This document shows positions 54,968-64,000 of a DNA stretch of 64,000 nt, one piece after another. Positions within the stretch are counted from its first letter, which is position 1; each line of letters starts with the position of its first letter. The position numbers were made by a program, and so were the translations under genes. The DNA comes from Mastigias papua (lineage: Eukaryota; Cnidaria; Scyphozoa; Rhizostomeae; Mastigiidae). The stretch lies in the NCBI GenBank assembly GCA_964019165.1, contig OZ025271.1, positions 3,496,501 through 3,560,500 of the forward strand. Direction: 5' to 3'. Under the pieces are notes generated by a model that had not been told where the DNA came from, did no database searches, and saw nothing but the letters and a program-made list of their open reading frames with translations.

Positions 54968-55358
54968 CAATAATAATAATAATTTTTTCTTTTTTTTTTT
55001 TTAAAACTTTCATATGTATATATCTGTTACTTAGAATAATACACCTCGCATATAATTGGTAGTGTACCATTGGCTAGTTTGTACTAAGCACATGAAAAAT
55101 AATAACAATAATAATTGACATGTAACATAACTCAAAGGTATAATAGCAGGAAAAGGAAGTGAATGTTCAGAAGTTCAGGAGTTCAGGGTTGTTCCATGAT
55201 TTATTTCTTTGGCAGAAGATGTAATACGTTGACCTAATGGCAATATTAATTGTTTTCATAATAATTCTTCGCTGTGTAACTTTGTCAACACTCAGATCTT
55301 GGAGTAGAGAAAGAAAGGAATCACAGGAGGCGCCCATAACGCCGAGAATACCCATGGA
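54968..55358 (-). pseudogene. R2-like RLE-LINE 3' end with (ATT)n tail
   Basis: The frame 55355-55167 holds the last 62 residues of the RLE domain (MGILGVMGASCDSFLS, IRSTYYIFCQRNKSWNNPEL). About 180 bases of 3' UTR follow, ending in AAAGTTTT, an A-rich run and ATT repeats at 54968-54985 (complement seen on the plus strand). The 5' truncation lies directly at the (AAT)n tract 55367-55413. Confidence 0.7.
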
Positions 55359-55366
55359 GACATTGA

Positions 55367-55370
55367 TGAA

Positions 55371-55413
<43 letters not shown>
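55367..55413. repeat. (AAT)n microsatellite at the 5' end of the Dong-like element
   Basis: About fifteen AAT/TAA units separate the truncated R2-like fragment from the GGGGTCAAGGGTCC start of the Dong-like element. Dong of Bombyx is known to insert into TAA repeats, so this tract may be its target. Confidence 0.93.
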
Positions 55414-55414
<1 letters not shown>

Positions 55415-55929
55415 GGGGTCAAGGGTCCTTGGAGGAGTAGTCCCTTTTCTAGTTGGCCTTCTGTGGCGTCCTAGACTGGTCTCCCCAAACCCAGCACCTT
55501 GTGAAGCGCAATATACAGCCACTCCATGGTGAAGACCGTCTGTGCGTGGTGAAGAGCCACATCCAACTAGAGGTGGCCCTGTGACAAGCCAAACACAGCG
55601 GATCTAGGGGAGTAAACCCCGAAAGCAACTCCGTAACTCAAGGTGTAAATCGTGCTGATGGGTGGATGGTTACAACGGCATGTAGTCATTAACGATACAA
55701 GACAGCCACTGCCTTGTGGATTAGGTGTACAAGCCAAAGGCTAAGGGTGAAGATCCCTAACAGAAAGCTTCTTAGTTTTCCCCTGATAGCTATGGCGTTT
55801 AGGGGAATTACCCCAGTCATGGGCAAATGGCCTCGTAAGCTGGACCAGAAAGTCCTGGGAGACAACCAGTTTAGGAGAATGTCACTCTGATGTAAAACAT
55901 CCAGCTATGGGAAAATAGTAAAACCTTTA
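55414..55929 (+). promoter_or_regulatory. Structured 5' leader of the Dong-like element
   Basis: This 516-base leader is much richer in G and C than its surroundings and begins GGGGTCAAGGGTCCTTGGAG. It includes complementary pieces (GGGGAGTAAACCCC at about 55609; AAGGG with CCCTT near the start). HDV-like self-cleaving ribozymes are known at the 5' ends of R2 and related LINEs, and a leader starting with a G run would suit one, but I could not place a complete P1/P1' pairing by eye. Confidence 0.4.
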
Positions 55930-56184
55930 ATGGATAAGTTAAAGAATAGTTTATCATGCCGCATCGCTCGTCGCGTGGATGAACAAGGAGCGCGTCCCCC
56001 AACGAGGAACCAGGCTGGGATCGAAAAATCGAATACTGGAACGACCTTACCCAACAATGATCTGGCAGGTAACCTTACCGAGACCTTCTCTCAAAACGGC
56101 CCTCCAGACACAAAAGTCTGTCCAGAAGTAAACAGAAAACAATTAGACAAAGATGGACAAGGGAAGAATATATACAAGTCATGA
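55930..56184 (+). pseudogene. RLE-LINE ORF N-terminus before a frameshift
   Basis: The frame starts MDKLKNSLSCRIARRVDEQG at the first good ATG after the leader and is polar, with basic and proline-rich parts. Near 56145 it should pass into the frame of 56181, where RWTREEYIQVMTAFYEAKFS continues. This gives a Myb-like W..E..V...Y pattern similar to the ORF start at 63832. A one-base slip separates the two frames; the TGA at 56182 is then spurious. Confidence 0.6.
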
Positions 56185-58463
56185 CAGCATTTTATGAGGC
56201 AAAATTTTCGCCAGCAGAAGGCTCAAATACAGAGCAGACATATAAATTATGGAGAGAGAAACACCCGGAAATTAGACCAGCGATGGATGCTAATAAGCTT
56301 GCTAATGTAAGACGTGACATTGTCAAGAATAAGAGACTAGAAGACACCACATTACAACAGATTCAAAATGATATAAGAGAGGAAATTGAAATACAAAATG
56401 TAGATAATAGCTGTAGTGCAACCAATGATGGTACAGAGGAAAATGAGATACTGCATGAAACAACTGTCATCAGTCAGCCAGATATTGAAACCTCAGATCA
56501 GACCAACACCATTGATTCAGCTTCAAGTGAAGAGTTAAGTGCAATTTCAGAAAAGATAATGATTAAATTGGAAGAACTGAAGCATCAACATCTATCTGAT
56601 AGAATCCAACTTCCTAAAATTAGAAAAGATAGAAAAGCAAAAGATCTTATACACAAGGGAAATATTGCGATCCTCAAATTAAAAACACAGGCCATGGAAC
56701 CGCTCACAATAACTGAGCTTAATCAGATGGTATATGCTACAGCATCAGTAATAACGGAAGAACTTGGAGTAACGATACAAAGAAAGAAAGGCCGACAACA
56801 TAAGCAACCCCAATGGAAAGAAAGGATTAGCAAGGATATAGAATGCTTAAGGAAGAAACTGTCAATTTTAACCGAAAAAGTGAAAGGTAGCATGGTATCT
56901 CACAGAATGATCACACGAGTGCTGTCTCAACTTAAGTGTAAGAGTGAGGCAGATATACCATCAATTATAGAAAAGATGAAGCAAAAAATTGCAGCCAAAA
57001 CACAAAGGATAAGGCGGTACGAAAAGAGAGGGAAGCAATTCCGTCAAAACAAACTGTTTAAAGATAATGCGAAGCAGTTCTATAGAGAAATTGGCAAGAA
57101 GCAAATTGATGTAACTGAGCCACCTATACTTACTGAAATCGAAGGTTTCTGGTCGAGAATATGGGAAAATGAAAAAGTCCATAACGAAGTAGCTGAATGG
57201 ATTAGAGACCAGGAAGAATTATATAAAGATCAGCAATGCCAAGAAACTAACGATATCACAATTGATGAGGTACGCACTGCAATAAAAAATGCGAACAACT
57301 GGACATCACCAGGGTTAGATGAGATTCCAAATTTCTGGCTTAAGAACATAGATAAGCTGCACACGGACCTGGCAAGGGATTATAATACCATTCTCAAAGA
57401 ACCAGACAAATGTCCAGAGTGGCTAACACAAGGATTAACATTCCTGATTCCTAAATCTAATGATACAAATGAAGCTAAAAATTACCGACCAATAACTTGC
57501 TTGCCAACTATGTACAAAACATTAACCTCCATCATTACAGATAGAACATACTTGCACCTGGAGGACAATAGATTATTACCCAATGAGCAAAAAGGATGCA
57601 AACGTGGATCATATGGTTGCAAAGATCAGCTCCTAGTGAATAAAATGATAATGGAAGACTGTAAAACAAGAAAGAAGAATCTGACAACATCATGGATTGA
57701 CTACAGGAAAGCATTCAACAGTGTGCCACACAGCTGGATTATAAAGACATTGGAACTTTACAAAGTATCGCCTGAGATTGTTAACTTTATGAAAGTGAAC
57801 ATGAAAACCTGGAAAACAACATTTCTTCTAAGACACGCTACCGGCACACTGACGTCTCGATTGATAGACATAAGGAGTGGCATATTTCAAGGCGATTCTT
57901 TATCCCCGCTTCTATTTTGCTTGGCTCTGGCTCCCCTAAGCAACTTGCTTCATTCTACTAATTGCGGATATGATATCCAAGGAAAGAAAATCAGCCATCT
58001 CTTCTATATGGACGATTTAAAGGTATTTGGCAGAGACAGTCAGCAACAAGAGCGCTTGCTTCAAACTGTTAAGAAATTTTGTGACGACATTAATATGAAA
58101 TTTGGACTAGAGAAATGTGCGACAGCAGAATTCAAACGGGGTAAACTAACTACAACGACATCAATCAGACTTGATGAAGAAACGACTATCAAAGAGTTGC
58201 AACAAGAGGATAGCTACAAATACCTTGGAATAAATGAAGCTGAAGGTATTCAGCATGCGAAGATGCAAGAAAAGATAAGAAAGGAGTATTATAGGAGAGT
58301 TAGACTGATACTCAAGAGTGAACTGAATGCAGTTAATCGTATTGCAGCCATCAACTCTCTTGCTATCCCAGTCATCACATATAGTATGAATATACTCAAT
58401 TGGAAGATAAATGACCTCAAAAGGCTTGACACAAAAGACAAGGAAACTCTTGACAATGTATAG
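56181..58463 (+). CDS. Dong/R4-like LINE reverse transcriptase
   Basis: A 760-codon frame. Residues 1-60 finish the Myb-like start (TEQTYKLWREKHPE, MDANKLANVRRDIV). A basic helical region follows to about 300 (KGRQHKQPQWKERISKDI, RRYEKRGKQFRQNKLFK). RT: TIDEVRTAIKNANNWTSPGL (about 360), FLIPKSNDTNEAKNYRPITC, GCKRGSYGCKDQLLVNK, TTSWIDYRKAFNSVPHSW with the first Asp, GIFQGDSLSPLLFC, HLFYMDDLKVFG with the catalytic DD (about 612), FGLEKCATAEFKRGK and YKYLGINEAEGI. The end LKRLDTKDKETLDNV is frameshifted near 58435: the true continuation MYRMHHPKADVDRLYLPRSE lies in the next frame. RT residues are all present. Confidence 0.88.
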   Translation: MTAFYEAKFSPAEGSNTEQTYKLWREKHPEIRPAMDANKLANVRRDIVKNKRLEDTTLQQIQNDIREEIEIQNVDNSCSATNDGTEENEILHETTVISQPDIETSDQTNTIDSASSEELSAISEKIMIKLEELKHQHLSDRIQLPKIRKDRKAKDLIHKGNIAILKLKTQAMEPLTITELNQMVYATASVITEELGVTIQRKKGRQHKQPQWKERISKDIECLRKKLSILTEKVKGSMVSHRMITRVLSQLKCKSEADIPSIIEKMKQKIAAKTQRIRRYEKRGKQFRQNKLFKDNAKQFYREIGKKQIDVTEPPILTEIEGFWSRIWENEKVHNEVAEWIRDQEELYKDQQCQETNDITIDEVRTAIKNANNWTSPGLDEIPNFWLKNIDKLHTDLARDYNTILKEPDKCPEWLTQGLTFLIPKSNDTNEAKNYRPITCLPTMYKTLTSIITDRTYLHLEDNRLLPNEQKGCKRGSYGCKDQLLVNKMIMEDCKTRKKNLTTSWIDYRKAFNSVPHSWIIKTLELYKVSPEIVNFMKVNMKTWKTTFLLRHATGTLTSRLIDIRSGIFQGDSLSPLLFCLALAPLSNLLHSTNCGYDIQGKKISHLFYMDDLKVFGRDSQQQERLLQTVKKFCDDINMKFGLEKCATAEFKRGKLTTTTSIRLDEETTIKELQQEDSYKYLGINEAEGIQHAKMQEKIRKEYYRRVRLILKSELNAVNRIAAINSLAIPVITYSMNILNWKINDLKRLDTKDKETLDNV

Positions 58464-59570
58464 AATGCACCATCCAAAAGCCGATGTGGATCGACTATAC
58501 TTACCAAGAAGCGAATGAGGTAGGGGACTAATGCAAATAGAGTTAACTTTCAAGATAGTGACTGTTGGTCTCGAAACATATTTAAGAGAAAGCAAGGATG
58601 AAATGATGAAATTGGTCTTAGAGTATGAGAAGAAAAAGAAGTTATACTCTGTTACAAAAGAGGCTACCAAATTTTGTAGAGAGCTAGGAGTCAATCAACC
58701 AGGGCACAGGGAAACGGATAGTGTCACAAATAAAGCCAAAGAAGTCAAGAATATAGTGAAAAAAACAAGGAAAAGAACAGATAAGAATAAGATGGGAACA
58801 GAAACTGCTGCACGGTCAGCACTTGAAAAGATTGAAGAGACCAGATATTGATGAAACTGAAATATATACGTGGTTAACAAATTCAGGATTAAAATCAGAG
58901 ACAGAAGGCCTAATAATAGCAGCACAAGACCAAAGTTTAATGACAAAGCAATATCAAAATGAAATAATGAAGAATGGAATGAATCCCAAATGTCGACTAT
59001 GCAATCAATATAATGAAACAGTTGATCATATTGTAAGTGGATGTCCTGTATTAGCAAAATCAGAATTCATGCAACGGCATGACAAAGCTGCATCATACAT
59101 ACACTTGAAAATTAGTAAGGCATTCAGTCTACCTGTAACGGACAAATGGTATAATTACAACTCAGAAACTGTCTTCGGCAATGACCAAGTAACTTTTATA
59201 TGCGATATGCAGGTAAACACAGATAAAGAAATAAAGGCTAACAAGCCTGACATCATTATCAAAGATCATATAAACACCACGTGCCAACTGATTGATATGA
59301 CTATACCTTCGGATAGAAATGAATCAATAAAGGAAGTTGAAAAATTTTGAAAATACGAGGATTTAGAAATTGAAATAGGCAAAATGTGGAAAATGAGGGT
59401 AACTACAATTCCTGTTGCTATAGATGCGCTTGGAGTTATAAAGAAAGGAATGTAATCGAACATTGACAAGATACCAGGGAAAGTATACTTAGAAGAACTA
59501 CAGAAGATCACACTACTGGCCACTGCTCATATCCTCAGGAAAGTTTTGTCAACTGATTTAATGTGACCTT
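58435..59570 (+). pseudogene. Dong/R4-like LINE C-terminus: zinc knuckle and RLE
   Basis: After HPKADVDRLYLPRSE, a TGA (58516) interrupts GRGLMQIE. The frame 58531-58851 is a charged spacer, and a slip near 58800 leads to LLHGQHLKRLKRPDIDET, IIAAQDQSLMTKQYQNE and the knuckle CRLCNQYNETVDHIVSGC (59000-59050). The nuclease has KEIKANKPDIIIKD and CQLIDMTIPSD, the PD..D/E core, then TGA at 59348 inside KF.KYEDLEIEI, and IPVAIDALGVIKKGM with a stop at 59452. The last block is VYLEELQKITLLATAHILRK, ending near 59570. It is colinear with 52640-54040. Confidence 0.8.
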
Positions 59571-59654
59571 GTATGTCCTAAGATCTATGGATTAGATTTG
59601 GATTTGTAGGAAGAACAGAAACGACTTAATAGACAATTTACAATATTTTTTTTT

Positions 59655-60149
59655 TCAAACTTCATCATATGATATTTAAGTCTACAAATACAAATCTCGC
59701 TAACAGGTAATCTGTATTTGGCTGGCTTACAATACTACAATACTAGCTAATAGAACAAACAAACAGAAAATGAAAAAGCATACAATATGTAGAACAGTAA
59801 AGAAAGAAGTTATTAAACAGCATTAACTGTATATTCAATAACTGAGAAGCTCGGGGTTGCACCAGGATTTGTTTCTCATAGAGAATATATAATATGTTGT
59901 TCGGATGATAATAGCAGATAGCTTGGAGACAATGGAATTGAGATGATGATTATCAAAGCCTAGTTCAGTGCACATTTTGAGAAAGTAGTTTCATGACTGA
60001 CCAAATATACCAAGGCAGCTCATGGAAAGATTAACAAATTCTATTGTATGATAGTCACTGCTGAGATCTGTTAGGAGGGAACGATATTTGAGTTATTTTC
60101 GATGAGTATTGTTGCTTAGATTTGTCTCAAAGCCCACGGTTAATTCGAT
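59655..60149 (-). pseudogene. R2-like RLE-LINE 3' fragment
   Basis: The minus-strand frame begins IELTVGFETNLSNNTH (the RLE core strand) right at the border of the ATT tail of the next copy and continues LLTDLSSDYHTIEFVNLSMS with CLGIFGQS, ending RTTYYIFSMRNKSWCNPEL and TGA at 59835-59837. There are stops in THRK.LKYRS and GQS.NYF. A 3' UTR of about 180 bases follows to near 59655, where ATGAAGTTTGAAAAAAA gives the family 3' end. Confidence 0.72.
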
Positions 60150-60150
60150 G

Positions 60151-60176
60151 ATAATAATAATAATAATATTAATAAT
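60151..60176. repeat. (AAT)n tail of the R2-like element
   Basis: ATAATAATAATAATAATATT on the plus strand lies between the 3' UTR of the 61950-60177 copy and the truncated 5' end of the next copy (60149). The junction to the second copy is exact. Confidence 0.85.
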
Positions 60177-61950
60177 TTTTAAACTTTGACATATACAAAC
60201 TAAACATACAAATACAAATCTCTCTAATGATAGGTAATTTGTAATTGGTTGGCCTAATTACAGATGATATTTAAAAAACGAAAAACAACAATAACATAGA
60301 GACATACTATATATATGAACAAGCTAACGGAGGAAAGAAATCTGGTAATAATAAAGAAGTTCCGGGTTAGTCCAGGGTTTGTTGCACATGCAGAATATGT
60401 AATAAGTTGTATAAATTAATATGCTAGTTAATTTAGTAATTATGAAGTTAGTGTGCCCTGTGCTAATAGTTAGATCATTACACATCTGAATAAACGAATT
60501 GCAAGATTGTCCAAAGATTCCAAGGAAACTTATGGACAAGTTCACAAATTTGACGTGACGGTATTTCAATGACAGGTCACTTAGAACGTGGCGATATTTG
60601 GTAAATTTCCTACTAGCATTATTCTTAAAGTTCGTCTCAAAGCCGACGCTCAATTCAATTACGTACAGAGGATTACAAGAAGTGGAGATGAGCATGTCAG
60701 GACGTAGATCATCGCCAGTGATAAGAGAAGGCGAAAGATATTGAGGGAGGTCAACATAAAAAGTACAGTGATTCAAACATTGCAATAATGAGACAAGGAA
60801 GTTAAGCGCAGAGTCATGTCTCCATGTGAAGCGGCCTTCGTTGAGATAAGTTTTACGGACTGCAACAACATGGAGAAGGGACTCTGACTGGAAACAAAAG
60901 GAGCAGTCAGACGTTTGTGAGAGATTCCATAGCGCGAAATTTTTGCGAGTTGCGAGTGTGTTGTTAAGATATCTGATAGTAAAGTTGAAAATAGTTTTAG
61001 GTAGTTTACTTTAAGCAGAAGACCAGAGAGAATTTATAGCTTTCAACGAATGATTCAGGAGGAAAGTAGTGATAAAGCCTTGTGAGGTTAAGTTAGATTG
61101 AAGCTTGTCAGTATGGTTCTGGCGTGCTGCCTTTAGAACTTGCTTAGTGTTTCGGTATGCATCATATTGTATGTTCATACCGAAGCTAGTAGTTTACCAG
61201 AGGGATTTTATTGCATCGTTTGATGATGACTTCAGGGTAGACCGTAGGGCAGTTTGACATTGTTGAAATTTGACAGAAGGAAGAAGGAGATTCAAGCCAA
61301 ATTCGTTTCGAGGAAGACTAATGCCGCTGAGGGTGGCGCTAATTGGAAGATCTAACCATTGTCTAATGAATCTTATCACTACATTATCAAGATTTTCAAT
61401 GACCCAAGTCTTGGACAGATGAGCAACAGTTAGATGCCAGGATAGCTTAGAAAGGACGTAGCGGTGATAGAGGAGAAGCCTGTTTTTGGGAAGGATGCGT
61501 AGCGAGTCGATTTGTTTCAGCATGTCGAGAAGAGACGATTCAAGATGGGTTTTGTGTTTATCATTGTTCATTTCAAAATTGAAGTAGCGGCCAAGATATT
61601 TAAAAGATTCGCCATTTTCAACAACTGGCAAAAGTATAGTGTTTGTGAAGAGTTTAGGCTGAAATTGTAAAGAGCAGGAAGAAAATTTCTTAATTCCAAA
61701 AGCGATGCATTTATCAACCCTTATAATCATATCCGCCCATTGGCACCATTTGATGAAGCAGTTTAAAAGGAGCTGATTTTCACGTTCGTCAGCTGTAACG
61801 ACTGCTGCATCATCTGCAAATTGGAACTAGTGAACAGGCATAAAGAGACGATCGGTTGCATCATGAGTAGAGAAACCGAGGTGTTTGTACCTCTCTTGCT
61901 TCATAAATTGAATAAATGTATTGAAGCACATGTTGAAAAGCAGGGGGATG
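60151..61950 (-). mobile_element. R2-like RLE-LINE, 5'-truncated, with (ATT)n tail
   Basis: Reading down from 61950: PLLFNMCFNTFIQFMKQE, the catalytic QFADDAAVVTADE (61815-61775), VDKCIAFGIKKFS, NGESFKYLGRYFNFEMNND (61620-61560) and WLDLPISATLSGISL. Then MNIQYDAYRNTKQVLKAAR, CSFCFQSESLLHVVA and the RLE frame 60785-60324 with LRPDMLISTS and LYVIELSVGFETN. A 150-base 3' UTR leads to the ATT tail at 60151-60176. Lesions: a stop in MPVH.FQFAD, TAA at 61193, a stop in SSA.SKLP, and the last knuckle cysteine replaced (VVAVRK where relatives have VVAGCK). The element starts within the RT palm. Confidence 0.82.
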
Positions 61951-61965
61951 ATAATAATAATAATT
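61949..61965. repeat. Short (AAT)n run between head-to-head copies
   Basis: ATGATAATAATAATAATTAT separates the 5'-truncated minus-strand copy (ending at 61947) from the 5'-truncated plus-strand copy (from about 61966). Confidence 0.8.
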
Positions 61966-63382
61966 ATCAATGGGCACAAATGACTATAAGGGTAGACAAA
62001 TGCACTACTTTTGGTATCAAGAAATTTTCTACTCGCTCTCTCCAATTTCAGCCTTCTCTCTTAATTAATCATGCACCAGTTCATACAGTTAAACAAGGTG
62101 AATCTTTTCGTTATCTTGGCCGTTATTTTGACTTTGCCATGAGCAATCAGGTTCACAAAAATAAACTTAGCTCTTTTTTTACTGAATTGCTTAAGGAAAT
62201 TGACTCTTTGCCTCTTCACCCAAAAAACAAACTTCTTCTGTATAGTAGGTTTGTTCTTTCTAAAGTTTCTTGGCACTTCACTGTTGCTGACCTTTCTAAA
62301 ACTTGTGTTACCGAAAACCTTGACAACCTTGTTTCCAAGTATATCTGTCAGTGGCTCGATCTTCCCATTAGTGCCACCTTGAGTAGCATAATACTCTCTA
62401 AAAACCAGTTTGGTCTAAATCTGATTCTTCCTTCGATGAAATTTTCACAGTGCCAAACTGTTTTTCGAAATTCTCTTCGATCATCTCCTAATGATGAAAT
62501 TAATTCTATGGAAAAGTACAAGTAGTGGCATGAACATCCAGTATGACGTTTATAAGAACACTAAAGATGTATTAACAGCAGTTCGTTCTGAGCATAAGCA
62601 TCGTTTGCAGACACAACTGCAATCTCAAGGAGCCATTCTTTCTTTTGTTCTTGATCATTCTCTTACTGTGGCTAAATCCACATGGCCTTCAGTTCAGAGC
62701 AAGATGCCTAAAAATATATTCAACTTTACAATAAGGTACCTCAACAATTCACTTTCCACTCGCAACAACCTTAAAAAATGGAATTTCGCACAGTCCTCAG
62801 AATGCTCTTTCTATCATTTACAAGACACTCTTCTTCATGTTGTAGCAGGTTGTAAATCTTACTTGGAAGAGGGTCGTTACACCTGGGGGCACATCTCTGC
62901 ATTACAAATCTTGGCTAACTATTTTAGAGCAAGTCCAGGAGCATCTCTTTACGTTGATCTCCCATGCTTTCATTCTCCTTCCATAATAACGGGAGACAAT
63001 TTTCGTCCTGATCTTGCTTTTGTATCGCCTGACAGCAAGATTTACATTCTTGAACTTACAGTTGGTGTTGAAACCAACCTAGAAGTGAACGCTCAGCGCA
63101 AGAGAGATAAATATCAATCCCTTATGGAAACACTTAAATCCAAATATACAGATGTTAAGTTTGTCAATCTTTTTATCAGTTCTCTTCGAATTTTTGGCCT
63201 TTCTTGATCTTCTTTTATTGAAATGTGCGAAATGTGCGAAATGTGTGATGCACTAGCTGTTGATATGGGAAACCGGCGCTACCTAATCTCAAAAACTCTC
63301 TAATACCATCATTCCAACGACTTATTACATCTTTTGCTGTAGAAACAACCCGTGGAATAGTCCAGAACTTCTTTCCATCTAA
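61966..63382 (+). pseudogene. R2-like RLE-LINE, 5'-truncated, plus strand
   Basis: From just after the RT active site: WAQMTIRVDKCTTFGIKKFS, KQGESFRYLGRYFDFAMSNQ, VLSKVSWHFTVADLSKT and CQWLDLPISATLSSIILS. A frameshift near 62505 leads to MNIQYDVYKNTKDVLTAVRS, then a knuckle CSFYHLQDTLLHVVAGC, in which the second Cys is Tyr, and the RLE: DNFRPDLAFV and KIYILELTVGVETN. TGA at 63205-63207 and a slip near 63300 precede the end YYIFCCRNNPWNSPELLS (TAA at 63380). A GAAATGTGC unit is tripled at about 63221-63247. The sequence differs from the minus-strand neighbour at many positions, so they are separate insertions. Confidence 0.8.
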
Positions 63383-63831
63383 GGTGCAATCCATTGTAGT
63401 TTTGTTATTATCCGTGTTTTAACTTTTGTTATCGTTAGTAATTTGTTTTATTGTTATCAGGCTAGCCAATTGTAACTACCTTTTTAAGTGAGGTTACCAT
63501 TGTATGTAGCGGAATATAAAATGAAAGTCTCCATAATAGTCTGTCCTGGGTATGACATAAAAGTGCATCCGGATGTGGGGTTTCGACGTGGGATAATGAG
63601 GCTACCCTTTGCCACAAGGACCTCCAGGCCACCCTTGAGCAAGGTGTAGTACCTGTCAGCTCTCCCCGAGGCTAAGAAATACCGGGTTGGCATCCGGCGG
63701 GGGCTAGTCTGTTTTATGGGTGGGAGGGACTCTTCAGCCTTGGTTGGCAACCCTCCTAGAGATGGTGTCTCGATAAAAACACTGGTGGTAGTGCAACCTT
63801 AAATTCACTAGAACCTCTATATGAGTGCTGA
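63383..63831 (+). promoter_or_regulatory. 3' UTR of one RLE-LINE and 5' leader of the next
   Basis: The first ~100 bases are AT-rich and fit the 3' UTR of the preceding copy. From about 63540 the sequence becomes GC-rich and structured (GGCATCCGGCGGGGGC; TGGTTGGCAACC), like the 5' leader at 55414-55929 in character though not obviously in sequence. It probably leads the ORF at 63832. The border is not visible. Confidence 0.35.
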
Positions 63832-64000
63832 ATGTCTAATAATAGTTTATCGAATAACGACGTTAATGGGGCTGGATCATTACGTGAAGGCTCCTCGTCC
63901 GGCAGGTGTTCCTTGGGTGAGCAGCGAGGACCCGGTCGTTATCCTACTACTGCTAGAATGAGATGGAGTAAGGGAGTAAACAAGGAAGTGATGAAATGCT
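63832..64000 (+). CDS. RLE-LINE ORF N-terminus, cut by window end
   Basis: An open frame of 56 codons starts MSNNSLSNNDVNGAGSLREG and reaches the window edge without a stop. Residues 39-56 (YPTTARMRWSKGVNKEVMKC) resemble the N-terminal Myb-like block of R4/NeSL-type LINE proteins (R.RW....N..VM..Y) and the matching part of the Dong-like element near 56150 (RWTREEYIQVM). ATG 63832 follows a structured leader and is the first in frame. Downstream sequence is needed to see RT and RLE. Confidence 0.55.
   Translation, partial: MSNNSLSNNDVNGAGSLREGSSSGRCSLGEQRGPGRYPTTARMRWSKGVNKEVMKC

Larger units (their letters stand above)
55414..59640 (+). mobile_element. Nearly full-length Dong/R4-like RLE-LINE
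   Basis: A structured, GC-richer leader (55414-55929) precedes one long coding region with an N-terminal Myb-like part, RT, zinc knuckle and restriction-like endonuclease (55930 to about 59570), and a short 3' UTR. One ORF, a C-terminal RLE and a TAA-repeat boundary are features of the R4/Dong side of early-branching LINEs. Frameshifts near 56150, 58435 and 58800 and stops at 58516, 59348 and 59452 inactivate it. The clade name is from motif and site resemblance, not a tree. Confidence 0.75.

Noticed and set aside
55292..55522. Minus-strand frame with a poly-leucine run.
   Set aside because: The leucines come from translating the (AAT)n microsatellite in one frame.
1..64000. CRISPR arrays, tRNA, rRNA, bacterial promoters and terminators.
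   Set aside because: None seen. Tandem repeats present are microsatellites, minisatellites or element ends, without spacer-repeat structure.

Overview
The window looks like repeat-dense intergenic DNA from an animal, most likely an aquatic invertebrate. It is AT-rich, host-like genes survive only as remnants with introns or as wrecks, and nearly all protein-coding signal belongs to transposable elements typical of invertebrate metazoans: CR1/L2/jockey-type LINEs, RTE, LINEs with a restriction-like endonuclease (RLE; the R2/R4/Dong/NeSL side), Penelope-like elements (PLEs), a Ty3/gypsy element, a Tc1/mariner transposase and non-autonomous TA-targeting DNA elements. I see no rRNA, tRNA, CRISPR or bacterial operon. 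The species cannot be named from what is here.

Layout. 1-6.4 kb: fragments of jockey-superfamily/CR1 LINEs. 8.1-9.5 kb: an alpha-kinase pseudogene (+). 9.6-11 kb: a spliced but frameshifted integrase-core gene (-). 11.0-14.4 kb: a 5'-truncated Ty3/gypsy element. 14.95-15.05 kb: a near-perfect 102-bp palindrome. 15.2-18.3 kb: a LINE whose endonuclease has been deleted. 18.3-23.1 kb: a nearly full-length CR1 whose intact ORF1 joins a winged-helix domain to an SGNH esterase. 23.8-24.8 kb: four small in-frame exon candidates of an unknown gene (-). 24.9-27.25 kb: a PLE flanked by two inverted copies of its own 3' end. 29.3-33.4 kb: a second PLE without a GIY-YIG domain, split by a 740-bp DNA element. 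34.3-35.4 kb: Tc1/mariner transposase. 36.1-37.15 kb: a Rep-like (HUH plus SF3 helicase) pseudogene (-). 37.2-38.0 kb: RTE remnant. 38.9-41.9 kb: three layers of a third PLE family (-). 41.9-49.3 kb: two broken copies of a ~1 kb tandem unit, carrying an RLE-LINE fragment, a large (AT)n tract and a clean 869-bp TIR element. 51.2-54.0 kb: LINE endonuclease fragment joined to an RLE-LINE 3' half. 54.2-63.4 kb: stacked RLE-LINEs, several bounded by (AAT)n, including a nearly full-length Dong/R4-like element (55.4-59.6 kb). 63.8-64.0 kb: the first codons of another RLE-LINE ORF, cut by the window edge.

The elements do not form one pathway. What they show together is repeated self-targeting: LINE copies inserted beside the microsatellite tails of earlier copies, PLEs arranged as inverted or tandem partial copies, and TA-targeting elements nested inside older repeats. 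Nearly every reverse transcriptase has frameshifts or stops; the CR1 ORF1 (18407-20020) is the only long apparently intact reading frame with recognisable domains at both ends.
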